Shown here piece by piece: positions 28,801 to 35,987 of a stretch of 64,000 bases of DNA (within the stretch, counting starts at the first letter, position 1; the number at the start of each line of letters is the position of its first letter). The stretch is from Alteromonadaceae bacterium XY-R5 (GTDB lineage Bacteria; Pseudomonadota; Gammaproteobacteria; Enterobacterales; Alteromonadaceae), in NCBI GenBank assembly GCA_001660395.1, contig LXWE01000003.1, forward strand, positions 362,056 to 426,055, given 5' to 3'. A program made the position numbers and the translations under genes. A model generated the notes under the pieces. That model saw only the letters and a list, made by a program, of their open reading frames with translations, had not been told where the DNA came from and ran no database searches.

Positions 28801-28993
28801 GGGTTATTCTGCTTTCAACAATGTTGGCTGAAGCACCATCATAGTTGGTATTAATCGACACCACCGGCACATCGATATCCGGGTATTCACGCAGTGATAA
28901 CAGGCTAATCGCAACCAGACCGAACACGATCAACAACAGGTTTACGACGGTGGCGAAGACCGGGCGCTTTACTGAAATATCAGAAAGTAACAT
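25886..28993 (-). CDS. RND-family efflux permease
   Basis: 1035 residues, the size of AcrB-type pumps. The N-terminus is LLSDISVKRPVFATVVNLLL. Proton-relay aspartates appear in VLAIGLVVDDAIVVLENIYRR in the fourth helix, and GLAAKNGILIVEFANQLRD in the second half marks the paired repeat. Large periplasmic loops are present. It exports drugs, bile salts or other toxic compounds with a periplasmic adaptor and an outer-membrane channel. The adaptor gene lies 9 bp upstream. No TolC-type or TetR-type gene is adjacent, so the outer channel is probably a shared TolC. Confidence 0.95.
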   Translation of the reverse strand: MLLSDISVKRPVFATVVNLLLIVFGLVAISLLSLREYPDIDVPVVSINTNYDGASANIVESRITQLLEDRISGIEGIKNITSTSRNGRSSITIEFNLSRDIDAAANDVRERVSRALNNLPEQADPPEVSKASSDDDVIVWYNLRSDNMSSMELTDYADRYLVDKLAVADGVARVRIGGGRTYAMKVWLDRNAMAARGITVSDIENVIRSENVELPAGEVESLERDFEVRVARTFLTPEDFAQLTLKVGSDGYLVKLGEVAKVEVAAEDDESEFRGNGLNMIGLGVIKQSKANTLEVARSVRKAIEEIKASLPDNIIIVPSYDSSVFIEQSIDEVYETLAIAMLMVVVVIYLFLGNVRATLIPAVTVPVSLVGAFIVMYALGFSINLLTLLALVLAIGLVVDDAIVVLENIYRRIEMGEPPLLAAYRGAREVGMAVIATTLVLISVFVPLVFLQGNIGRLFTEFALAMAAAVAFSSFTALTLSPMMSSKFLRKRTRSKGFGNWVDARFKSLEQGYYRLLGTTLHQPILMVLLILASIASLIKLSDLVPGEFVPKEDRGNFFVSMQVAEGASFESNAANMKKVEDILLPYLDTGEVERVLVRTPGWGNSGGIAIIGAADWRTRNRNTFELMDEISAKLSQIPDVRAFTIMRSGLSGGGSSRPVEFVLKGDTYEELVRWRDIMLSQARKNPGLLRLDSDYKETWPQLLVKIDRARAADLGVSISEIGRTLETMLGQRRVSTYLDRGQEYDVILEGVEEDFRSPQSIDNLYVRSARTGKLIPMDNLLTFEEGATSSRLNRYNRMRSITISANLAEGYTLGQALSYLENLVKTELPETASIDYKGESLLYKESGNSVVFVFILALAVTYLVLAAQFESWIHPLVIMLTVPMALVGAYIGLYFANMTINIYSQIGLVMLIGLAAKNGILIVEFANQLRDAGEEFEQALRKAAALRLRPIVMTVFTTVMSSLPLVLAVGPGAESRTVIGMVIFAGVLLSAILTLFVVPTAYYWLARNTGSPQQLAATIEQLEAEIPYHKDNL

Positions 28994-29002
28994 GCCTGCT
29001 CC

Positions 29003-30055
29003 TTAGCTATTTGGCAGTACGTTGACGACTGCACCAGGTTGCAGGCGCAAACCGCCTTCCACCACGACCTTATCACCTGCGTCGATGCCCTCCAGAATCT
29101 GAGCTATACCCGGTTTACGCCGACCTACCTTCACTTCCTTACGAATAGCCTTACCATCTTCCACCACAAACACAAATTGCTTGTCTTCGACAGGGATCAG
29201 CGCCTTTTCCGGGATCACCAGGGCATCCAGCATGGCTTTTTGTATATGCAGTTGCAGTAACATGCCCGGATACAGTTCCAGCTTGGGGTTTTCAATCAGC
29301 GCACGAACCTGAATTGCCCGCGTCACGGGGTCTACCCGGGTATCAATCGTGGAGATTTTGCCTTTAAAAATTTTGTCGGGATACGCCACGGACGAGGCAC
29401 TGATCATCTGATTGACGGCAATGCTGGGCAAGTGACTTTCGGCGATACTGAAATCCACCTTAATCAAATGTAAATCATCTAATGTCGTGATCACGTCCGC
29501 CGGACGCACCAAAGCGCCGACACTGACCTGACGAATACCTAAACGCCCCGCAAAGGGCGCTTTTACGGTCAGCTCAGCCAGTTGCGCTTCAGCCACTTCC
29601 AACTGGGCTTCCAATACGTTCACCCGAGCCTTTTGCTCATCCAGTAATTGCTGCGACGTGGCATTTTCTTTGGCCAGATTGGTGAGACGGTAGAGCTGAC
29701 GTCTGGCTTCCTGCAGGTTTACCTCGAGCTCATGCACTTTGGCTTGCTCTTCACGGGCATTCAGTTGCAGCAGCATCTGGCCCTTTTGAACCAATTCGCC
29801 GTCATCAAATTCAATCTGCGACACGATGCCGGAATTCAGAGCGGTTAATGACACCGACTCATTTGCCTTGGCCGTCCCCAGCGCTTCAATCACCACCGCA
29901 AATGGCTGACGAACGACTTCATCAATTCGTACCGGAGATGGAGGTCGGGACTGCTCCGCTTTTGTCTCAGGATGCGGCCAATATAAATAAGCGGTGAGAG
30001 CCAGCATCACCAGTGCGGCAAAAAAAATCGGGGAGAGCTTTAAACCTTTCGCCAT
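29003..30055 (-). CDS. RND efflux periplasmic adaptor (membrane fusion protein)
   Basis: 350 residues. A signal-anchor helix near 8-27 (no lipobox Cys) is followed by the biotinyl/lipoyl half GIVSQIEFDDGELVQKGQMLLQLN, a short coiled-coil hairpin at about 105-150, the second lipoyl half VKAPFAGRLGIRQVSVG, then beta-barrel and membrane-proximal domains. It bridges the RND pump and the outer-membrane channel. It is 9 bp from the pump gene and divergent from the small lipoprotein gene at 30190. Confidence 0.94.
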   Translation of the reverse strand: MAKGLKLSPIFFAALVMLALTAYLYWPHPETKAEQSRPPSPVRIDEVVRQPFAVVIEALGTAKANESVSLTALNSGIVSQIEFDDGELVQKGQMLLQLNAREEQAKVHELEVNLQEARRQLYRLTNLAKENATSQQLLDEQKARVNVLEAQLEVAEAQLAELTVKAPFAGRLGIRQVSVGALVRPADVITTLDDLHLIKVDFSIAESHLPSIAVNQMISASSVAYPDKIFKGKISTIDTRVDPVTRAIQVRALIENPKLELYPGMLLQLHIQKAMLDALVIPEKALIPVEDKQFVFVVEDGKAIRKEVKVGRRKPGIAQILEGIDAGDKVVVEGGLRLQPGAVVNVLPNS

Positions 30056-30189
30056 TCCTTCAGTTCCAATATGTTGTTGTCGTTATAGAGTGGAAGCAAG
30101 CATACAAATTAACCAGATTGCACCTTAAATTGCCATTCATACCTGATTCAAGTTTAATAAGCCCAGAACCCGGTAATTTACGATAAACT

Positions 30190-30708
30190 TTGCGCAATCA
30201 ACTACTTTTCCTTATTCCTGTGTCCATGTCACTGTTATTCGGTTGCGGCGAACCTGCACCTGCGGACGCCTATTGTCGAGTCGCCTCGCATCAAACCAGC
30301 CTACCACCTGCTGCTGCTGCCTGCGTCATTGATATCGGGACAAAATTAGTGACGCTAAAGTTGTCTGAAAGCGGGCAATTTACCCTTCCCATTGGGGAAA
30401 AAGACCCAAGTTTAAGTGCCCAGTGTACGGCTCACAAAGCAACCTGGCAGCAAACTGGATTTAACGTGGAAATCGGTGCATTACTTGGTGAAGATGTCAG
30501 TGGACGTGAATACTTTCATTGTCATTTAGATCCACTGGTTGTGGGAGATTTAGACACGCTTCCTACCCCGTCATGGGCAAATCCACTCTTTGAAAAAATA
30601 GACATACTTGATCCCTACACCCTGGAACCCGCTCAATGGCATGAGCAGGATAATTTCATCCATGTCCTAGATTTCTTTACCGCACCAGACGTTTCTCTGC
30701 CCAAATAA
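30190..30708 (+). CDS. Predicted lipoprotein of unknown function
   Basis: 172 residues. Start is TTG at 30190, chosen because it gives an Arg-containing n-region before the hydrophobic stretch and lipobox LFGC; GTG and ATG further in would shorten the signal. Beyond the lipidated Cys four more cysteines occur (YCRV, ACVID, QCTAH, FHCH), possibly two disulfides. I recognise no domain. It has its own terminator and is divergent from the efflux adaptor. The ribosome site is poor, so the start is uncertain. Confidence 0.6.
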   Translation: MRNQLLFLIPVSMSLLFGCGEPAPADAYCRVASHQTSLPPAAAACVIDIGTKLVTLKLSESGQFTLPIGEKDPSLSAQCTAHKATWQQTGFNVEIGALLGEDVSGREYFHCHLDPLVVGDLDTLPTPSWANPLFEKIDILDPYTLEPAQWHEQDNFIHVLDFFTAPDVSLPK

Positions 30709-30731
30709 AAAGGCGCCAAGTGGCGCCTTTT
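30707..30731. terminator. Bidirectional terminator between convergent genes
   Basis: AAAAGGCGCCA-AG-TGGCGCCTTTT-type hairpin (arms 30707-30717 and 30721-30731) between the lipoprotein gene and the cohesin-like gene. Confidence 0.88.
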
Positions 30732-30746
30732 AACGAATGAAGCTGA

Positions 30747-31268
30747 TTAAGAGCGACGTTTGCGCATCAGCAACATGCTCAGCAAAGCAAATAGCAGCAT
30801 ACCAAATGCAGCTGGTTCAGACACCTTAGCCGCAGCACTCTGGGTATCAGCTGTGAGCGTATAATCGCCATCCAATCCCATTAACAAGCCGTCGAGATTG
30901 AAATTGGCAATACCGTCAACTAATGCCGTGATGGTAAATGAGCCAATCAGCAGATAATCAGAATCAACTGGGAAAAGGTCAAAAAAGACAATCCCGACTC
31001 CATCCGAATTTAACTGAGCTTCGACATAATCACCGAAGAAAAACGAGTACAAATCAGTCACAAAACTACTCAAATCCACGCTGAACATAGAAGTATCAAC
31101 ATTCAGAAATACCTCTAAGTCAGTAAATGGATCTAAATCCGTGGCAATGATATTGACCGTCGTACTATCGCCCGCCGATAGTACAGTATCTTCTATTTCC
31201 ACAGTAATCAGTGATGCATTAGCGGAAAATCCCACCAGCATTGTCAGTAATAAAAACCACTTTTTCAT
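30747..31268 (-). CDS. Cohesin-like surface protein with PEP-CTERM-type sorting tail
   Basis: 173 residues. The signal peptide ends GFSANA. Residues about 20-145 are a beta-rich module with the pattern of cohesin domains: VEIEDTVLSAGDSTTVNIIA, then DLEVFLNVDTSMFSV, then GSFTITALVDG. The tail is VSEP, a 15-residue hydrophobic helix and MRKRRS, the tripartite layout of PEP-CTERM signals handled by an exosortase (none in this window). It begins 25 bp after the dockerin-bearing nuclease stop on the same strand, so the two are probably one operon. Inference: the cohesin-like module may hold the nuclease dockerin. The cohesin assignment is by pattern only. Confidence 0.68.
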   Translation of the reverse strand: MKKWFLLLTMLVGFSANASLITVEIEDTVLSAGDSTTVNIIATDLDPFTDLEVFLNVDTSMFSVDLSSFVTDLYSFFFGDYVEAQLNSDGVGIVFFDLFPVDSDYLLIGSFTITALVDGIANFNLDGLLMGLDGDYTLTADTQSAAAKVSEPAAFGMLLFALLSMLLMRKRRS

Positions 31269-31293
31269 TTTTCTTGTTCCTTGTTGTTCTTAT

Positions 31294-34200
31294 TTAGCGG
31301 CAACCTGTGTTGGTACACAGTGACATCAGTACCCGCACATCCTTAACATTAATGACACCATCTTCATTCAGGTCGAAGCTGGCGTCGATGTCTTGCTTCT
31401 TAGCAATGGCCAGTGTCAGCGCTAGCATATCCGCACGATCCACATCACCATCCCCATCCCAGTCACCTAATACAGGTGGATTCTCGAAGGTAAAGCTGAT
31501 CACCACAGGATCGTGGTCAGATGCGCGATAAGGATCCACAGAGTAAAAGCTAACTAACTGGTTATCACTCTTATACTCGGTGTTGTAATCCAGCGCCCGA
31601 GGTTCATCTGCGTTGATATGCCAGTGACCGGTATCCACCGCTTTTTCTGCCAGAGTGGTACTTGCGAGGGCATGGTCAAGATAACCAAATTCAGCCGAAT
31701 AACCGTAAGAGTAAGCCGTGTTACCCTGATAGGTTTTCACCAGATCAACAAAGCCATTTGCAACGACGGTTTGAATAGGATCTTCCATTGCATACGCGTT
31801 CATATCCCCGATAATCAGCACATTTTCCTTAGCTGCTAAGGTTTCATCTGTGTGCAACCAGTCAAGGAATGCCTGAACCTGCTCAACCCGTTTGGCGTTG
31901 TAACAGCCCTGTCCATCGCCCTGATCCAAATTACCGTCGGTAGCGTTAGAGCCACAGCTCTTAGAGCGTAAATGGTTAACCATTACGGTAAGCTCAGCAT
32001 CCACATCATTCAGAACAAAGGTTTGTACAAATGGCGGACGGTTATGGATTTCAGCATCGTCAAACATGACGCTGCCTTGCGGAGTGACGGCAGCAGGTTT
32101 GTAAAGCAAGCCGGTTGTAACCAGGTCTGTACCGACAGTACCGCCGCCATTAATAAAGGCATAGGTCCCTTCACCAGCACGCGCATTTAAACGGTTGACT
32201 AAATCGGCAATGGCACTGGCATCGTCATAACCATCATTCTCGATCTCCATCAGACCAATAATGTCAGCATCGATATCGACGATGGCTTCAACGGTTTTCG
32301 CCACCTGACGCTCGTACTCTTCCAGCGTCGTCGCACCCCGTGAAGTAGGGAATCCTTCGCCAGCACCGTCACCATTGAACAGGTTTAATACGTTCATACT
32401 GGCAACGGTCAGGTTGCCGCGCTGAATTGTCGGCGCTGCAGTGCGTGGATTCGCCTGAGTAAACACAGGGTCAACTAGCGGCAATACACGATATTCATAG
32501 TAAGAGTAATCGAATACCCCATAGACAGAACTCACCATATCACCATGACGCAGGGTGTTATCTGCAGATAATCCGCCCGTTGGATAGATAACAGGATCTG
32601 GGTTCGAACCACTTTGAACATCATCCAGTGTTACCTGATTCAGTAAATTTGTCGCTGCCAGCGCCTGTTGCTCTTCAGAACCGGGCAAGTAAAGATTAGT
32701 GGGTACATACATACGGCCATTTGACAGCGTCACTTCACCGTATTGCGCCAGCGCATAGTTATCCGTTACGGTCAATGCATCATCAAAGCTCACCAGCATA
32801 CCCTCGAGGGCCTCACGAGCCTGATCGGAGGCAAATGGCAGCGATACAGATGTAGCTGCAACTGTGTCGTAACCACAATTCAGATAATCAGCACTGCTAT
32901 TTAACTGGGTTTTCTCATAGTATTCAGACACCTGACCTAATACCCGCACCACAGTGCCAGCTTCAGGTAAGTTACTGCTGCCGGAGTAGTAAACGAATAC
33001 CCCTTCGGATGTATTGCTGTCACCATCTTCATCCAGGCTTTCTTCCTGTACAAAGAAACCGCCAAGCTGACTAAAGCTCGCCGTCACGACACCTTCAATC
33101 ACCACATCTTCACCCAATAATGGCGAAACATCGGCATCCCCCTGAACCGCACTGATCAGGGTTGCCGTTTCCAGACAGCTACCGATAGCCACACTACTAT
33201 CATCACCGCCGCTGCTGCTGCCAGCATCAGGGCCATCTCCTGGCGTTCCATAATCACCGCCGCCGTATGTCAGGCTGGTTTCTGTGACCCAGTTAGCACC
33301 AACATTGTTATCTAAACTTGCGCTGGATAACGTCATCGACTTGCCCGTTGGATCAGGCCATTCCGTGCCGCCATCATAAGCAACATAGTCAATGATGGTG
33401 CCTGTTTCATCTTCCAGCACCACTTCGTCAGCACCGTTAGCAAGGGTAAAACCACTATACTGGTAAAGGACATTGCTTATGCCACCATTGGTGCTGCTGT
33501 CGGCATTTATGGCAAACACACTATAAGCACCGGCTGGTACTACGACGTCTTCACTGATGGTATGCGAATCTGAGTCGTCATCACGAATGGTCCAGCCATT
33601 GATGTTGACGGCAATTGCACCGCGGTTTAGCACTTCAAACCATTCTCCGGCACTGTCGGCCACGGCTGCTGGGTTTTGCATAATTTCAGTGATAACCAGA
33701 TCAAAGGTTGCATCACCGCTCCCCGGCGTACCGTAATCTCCGCTGGCATAGGTAGACTCTGTTTCCGTGGTCCAGTTGGCTCCCAAATTATTATCTGCAC
33801 GCGCATCCATCAGCACCATAGATTTACCGTTTGGATCCGGCCATTCGGTACCACCGTCGTAGGCGACATAATCGACTTCTTCACCTTCTGGTGACAACAG
33901 TACAATTTCATCATCACCATTGCCCAGATACATGCCTGAATAGACATACGCGGCGTCAATCCCGCCATTGGCGTCAGAAGCTGCGTTTGCCAGCACTGCG
34001 TATTGGCCCATCGGCACTATCACATCGGTGGCAATGGTAAAGCTGTCGCTGCCATCATCGCGCACTGTCCAGCCATTCAGATTGATGTCGTGATCACTGG
34101 TGTTCAGCACTTCAAACCATTCGCCATATGAATCACTAATCGCACTTGGGTTTTGCATGATTTCTGTGATCACCAGAGATCCGGTGCTGGCAGCATCGCT

Positions 34201-35694
34201 GCTATCATCATCAGAGTCACTGCTGTCATCACTACTATCATCAGAGCTGTCGTCACCACTGTCACTGTCGTCGGTACAGGCCGTGTTGCCATAAATCAGC
34301 TCAACCCATTCAGGGTGATCGATAAAGGGGTTACGGTTGCCCTGATAGGCATAAATCGCATCATTTCGATTCAGTTCGAAATCATCGACTGGATCGGCAG
34401 CGCTCCATTCAATCAAACGACACAGGCGACCCAACGCTGCTTCGCCACTGGAGGTTAAACGATCCACCACTTGCAAATCTGGTGTTACGTCATACCCCTC
34501 ATAGCGGGTGTCTAAATAGAACATCATCCGCGCGACATCGCCTTTCACAGCGTCACGAGGCTCAAATGAATCATCATCAATTTTGTTTTCTGGCGCTTCC
34601 ACCAAAGCAGTATCAGAATTATCGAAATCCAGGTTACCGCGACTGGCATTCACAGAGATATCTGCCGGACGCAGGTGATGAATGTCGGTGTATGCCTCAA
34701 ATGACTGTTCAGAGAAACCATGGCTGTTAGGCCACACGTGCTCACGGTTCCAGTTATCCGGATCCGAGCTTTGGGTACCAGAACCATTACTTTGTTTAGC
34801 AATAGAACGACCGCTGTAGATTAGGATGACATTATCTGCATTATCTGGATCCTGATCGGTATGGGTCAGCGCTGTCCATACCTCTGAATATGACAGCACT
34901 TTGTGATTGACACTGATAATGTCCGTTAGGGCGGCTTTCACTTCAACTGCACTGTAATTATTGGCAACCGCACTGATGGCGTTGGCATAATAACTGGCGT
35001 CATTGAAGGTTTCAGGATCGGCAATAGGATCTAACTCAGGACAGTTAAAGCAGGCTGCGGTGGTTTCTTCGCTGCTGTCATCGCCACTGCCATCGTCACC
35101 GCTATCGGCTTCCTCGGCATAGCTCTTCAGTGGGAAAGGTGTAGACGCAGTATCATTGGTACTGGTGCCGTCCAACGCATTGATGCCACTGAAACTCCAG
35201 TTCCCCAGGGTAAAGCTGCTGCCATCTGGCTGAGTGCCCGCTACACGGTATGCCCACCCATCAAGATATTCCCAGTCCTGACCTGTACCACTGCTGCTGA
35301 TGTCGCCAAAGACATCAACCACACTACCGTCACAAAATAGCTCAACCGCGTCATCACCATTAATGTTGACACTGCCCGAGACAAAATCAGGAGCAAAGCC
35401 AAAAAAACTGGTAAAGCCCGCGGATTCGGATGCCACATACAGGTAAGTGCCGGCGCTGGCAGAGCCTGCACTAAAGGTAAATTCCTGTCCGTCTGTGCCA
35501 CCACCATTATTCGCAGAACCCAGACCACACTGGCTCAGGTCGGCGATATCATTTAGCACATAAAGTTCGACTGCCTTGGGGACGCCTCCTGTTAACGGGC
35601 CGTCGATGACGCCCGTAATGACTATGTCTGCGGCCATGGCTGACGCAGGCATAAAGGCGACCGCCAGCAGCGTTGCTGGTAGTCTTGGTTTCAT
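31294..35694 (-). CDS. Secreted dual nuclease (endonuclease I + ExeM/NucH-type) with C-terminal dockerin-like module
   Basis: 1466 residues; GGAGAAACA precedes the ATG. The signal peptide ends SAMA. In order: a lamin-tail-like domain (about 23-190); an acidic Ser/Asp linker; an endonuclease I domain (about 215-470) with NREHVWPNSHGF and DIHHLRP; two tandem lamin-tail domains (about 505-660, 663-820); an OB-fold-like segment (about 838-935); an endonuclease/exonuclease/phosphatase domain (about 1090-1403) with MEIEND, GDMNAY and SDHDPV catalytic motifs; and a dockerin-like pair of calcium loops (Asp1411-Asp1422, Asp1441-Asp1452). It should degrade extracellular DNA, perhaps for phosphate. Paralogue of the 35988-39332 gene, but with extra lamin-tail domains and a different C-terminus. 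Confidence 0.88.
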   Translation of the reverse strand: MKPRLPATLLAVAFMPASAMAADIVITGVIDGPLTGGVPKAVELYVLNDIADLSQCGLGSANNGGGTDGQEFTFSAGSASAGTYLYVASESAGFTSFFGFAPDFVSGSVNINGDDAVELFCDGSVVDVFGDISSSGTGQDWEYLDGWAYRVAGTQPDGSSFTLGNWSFSGINALDGTSTNDTASTPFPLKSYAEEADSGDDGSGDDSSEETTAACFNCPELDPIADPETFNDASYYANAISAVANNYSAVEVKAALTDIISVNHKVLSYSEVWTALTHTDQDPDNADNVILIYSGRSIAKQSNGSGTQSSDPDNWNREHVWPNSHGFSEQSFEAYTDIHHLRPADISVNASRGNLDFDNSDTALVEAPENKIDDDSFEPRDAVKGDVARMMFYLDTRYEGYDVTPDLQVVDRLTSSGEAALGRLCRLIEWSAADPVDDFELNRNDAIYAYQGNRNPFIDHPEWVELIYGNTACTDDSDSGDDSSDDSSDDSSDSDDDSSDAASTGSLVITEIMQNPSAISDSYGEWFEVLNTSDHDINLNGWTVRDDGSDSFTIATDVIVPMGQYAVLANAASDANGGIDAAYVYSGMYLGNGDDEIVLLSPEGEEVDYVAYDGGTEWPDPNGKSMVLMDARADNNLGANWTTETESTYASGDYGTPGSGDATFDLVITEIMQNPAAVADSAGEWFEVLNRGAIAVNINGWTIRDDDSDSHTISEDVVVPAGAYSVFAINADSSTNGGISNVLYQYSGFTLANGADEVVLEDETGTIIDYVAYDGGTEWPDPTGKSMTLSSASLDNNVGANWVTETSLTYGGGDYGTPGDGPDAGSSSGGDDSSVAIGSCLETATLISAVQGDADVSPLLGEDVVIEGVVTASFSQLGGFFVQEESLDEDGDSNTSEGVFVYYSGSSNLPEAGTVVRVLGQVSEYYEKTQLNSSADYLNCGYDTVAATSVSLPFASDQAREALEGMLVSFDDALTVTDNYALAQYGEVTLSNGRMYVPTNLYLPGSEEQQALAATNLLNQVTLDDVQSGSNPDPVIYPTGGLSADNTLRHGDMVSSVYGVFDYSYYEYRVLPLVDPVFTQANPRTAAPTIQRGNLTVASMNVLNLFNGDGAGEGFPTSRGATTLEEYERQVAKTVEAIVDIDADIIGLMEIENDGYDDASAIADLVNRLNARAGEGTYAFINGGGTVGTDLVTTGLLYKPAAVTPQGSVMFDDAEIHNRPPFVQTFVLNDVDAELTVMVNHLRSKSCGSNATDGNLDQGDGQGCYNAKRVEQVQAFLDWLHTDETLAAKENVLIIGDMNAYAMEDPIQTVVANGFVDLVKTYQGNTAYSYGYSAEFGYLDHALASTTLAEKAVDTGHWHINADEPRALDYNTEYKSDNQLVSFYSVDPYRASDHDPVVISFTFENPPVLGDWDGDGDVDRADMLALTLAIAKKQDIDASFDLNEDGVINVKDVRVLMSLCTNTGCR
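33235..34185 (-). repeat. Tandem duplication of lamin-tail domains inside the nuclease gene
   Basis: Two copies of about 157 residues start with LVITEIMQNPSA and LVITEIMQNPAA, continue with GEWFEVLN and DYVAYDGGTEWPDP, and end SGDYGTPG and GGDYGTPG. The paralogous nuclease lacks both, so they were gained here or lost there. Confidence 0.85.
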
Positions 35695-35800
35695 TGTTTC
35701 TCCTAACCGTGAAAGGCGCCAGTTAACTGGCTTTTCGTTGTTATAACGTTGTTTTTATTATCAATCGGCGGGGATAGTACGGACATAAAATGAACACTGC

Positions 35801-35844
35801 ATGACATCCCTGTTAAATTTTTGACCATAAGGTCAGGTCAAAAT
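35801..35844 (-). promoter_or_regulatory. Candidate control region of the dockerin nuclease operon
   Basis: Two elements. On the minus strand 35818-35801 is ATTTAAC-AGGG-ATGTCAT, a weaker PhoB-box-like repeat at 11-bp period, with TTTTAT 10 nt further on. Overlapping its upstream edge, TTTTGACC (35819-35826) and GGTCAAAA (35836-35843) form a perfect inverted repeat. A similar repeat precedes the paralogous nuclease. The rest of 35695-35987 is AT-rich and holds the terminator at 35939. Confidence 0.42.
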
Positions 35845-35938
35845 ATGACATGAATGTGATCATTTATTCAACAGAAACTCTTGTCTGATTGGTAAAATAA
35901 TCGCCAAACCCGTTAATAAGGTAATATTAATAACCAAT

Positions 35939-35968
35939 AAAAAAGCCGCGCTCTGAGGCGCGGCTTTT
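35939..35968 (-). terminator. Intrinsic terminator after the GlyGly-CTERM nuclease
   Basis: AAAAGCCGCG/CGCGGCTTTT arms (35941-35950, 35959-35968), 8-nt loop, T-run on the minus strand; 20 bp past the stop at 35988. Confidence 0.88.
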
Positions 35969-35987
35969 GCGGGTTATTTTAACTTTA

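Noticed and set aside
190..30055. Iron-regulated TonB locus with Fur boxes
   Set aside because: I looked for GATAATGATAATCATTATC-like sequences before the DUF3450 operon and the receptor unit and saw none; PhoB-like boxes are there instead.
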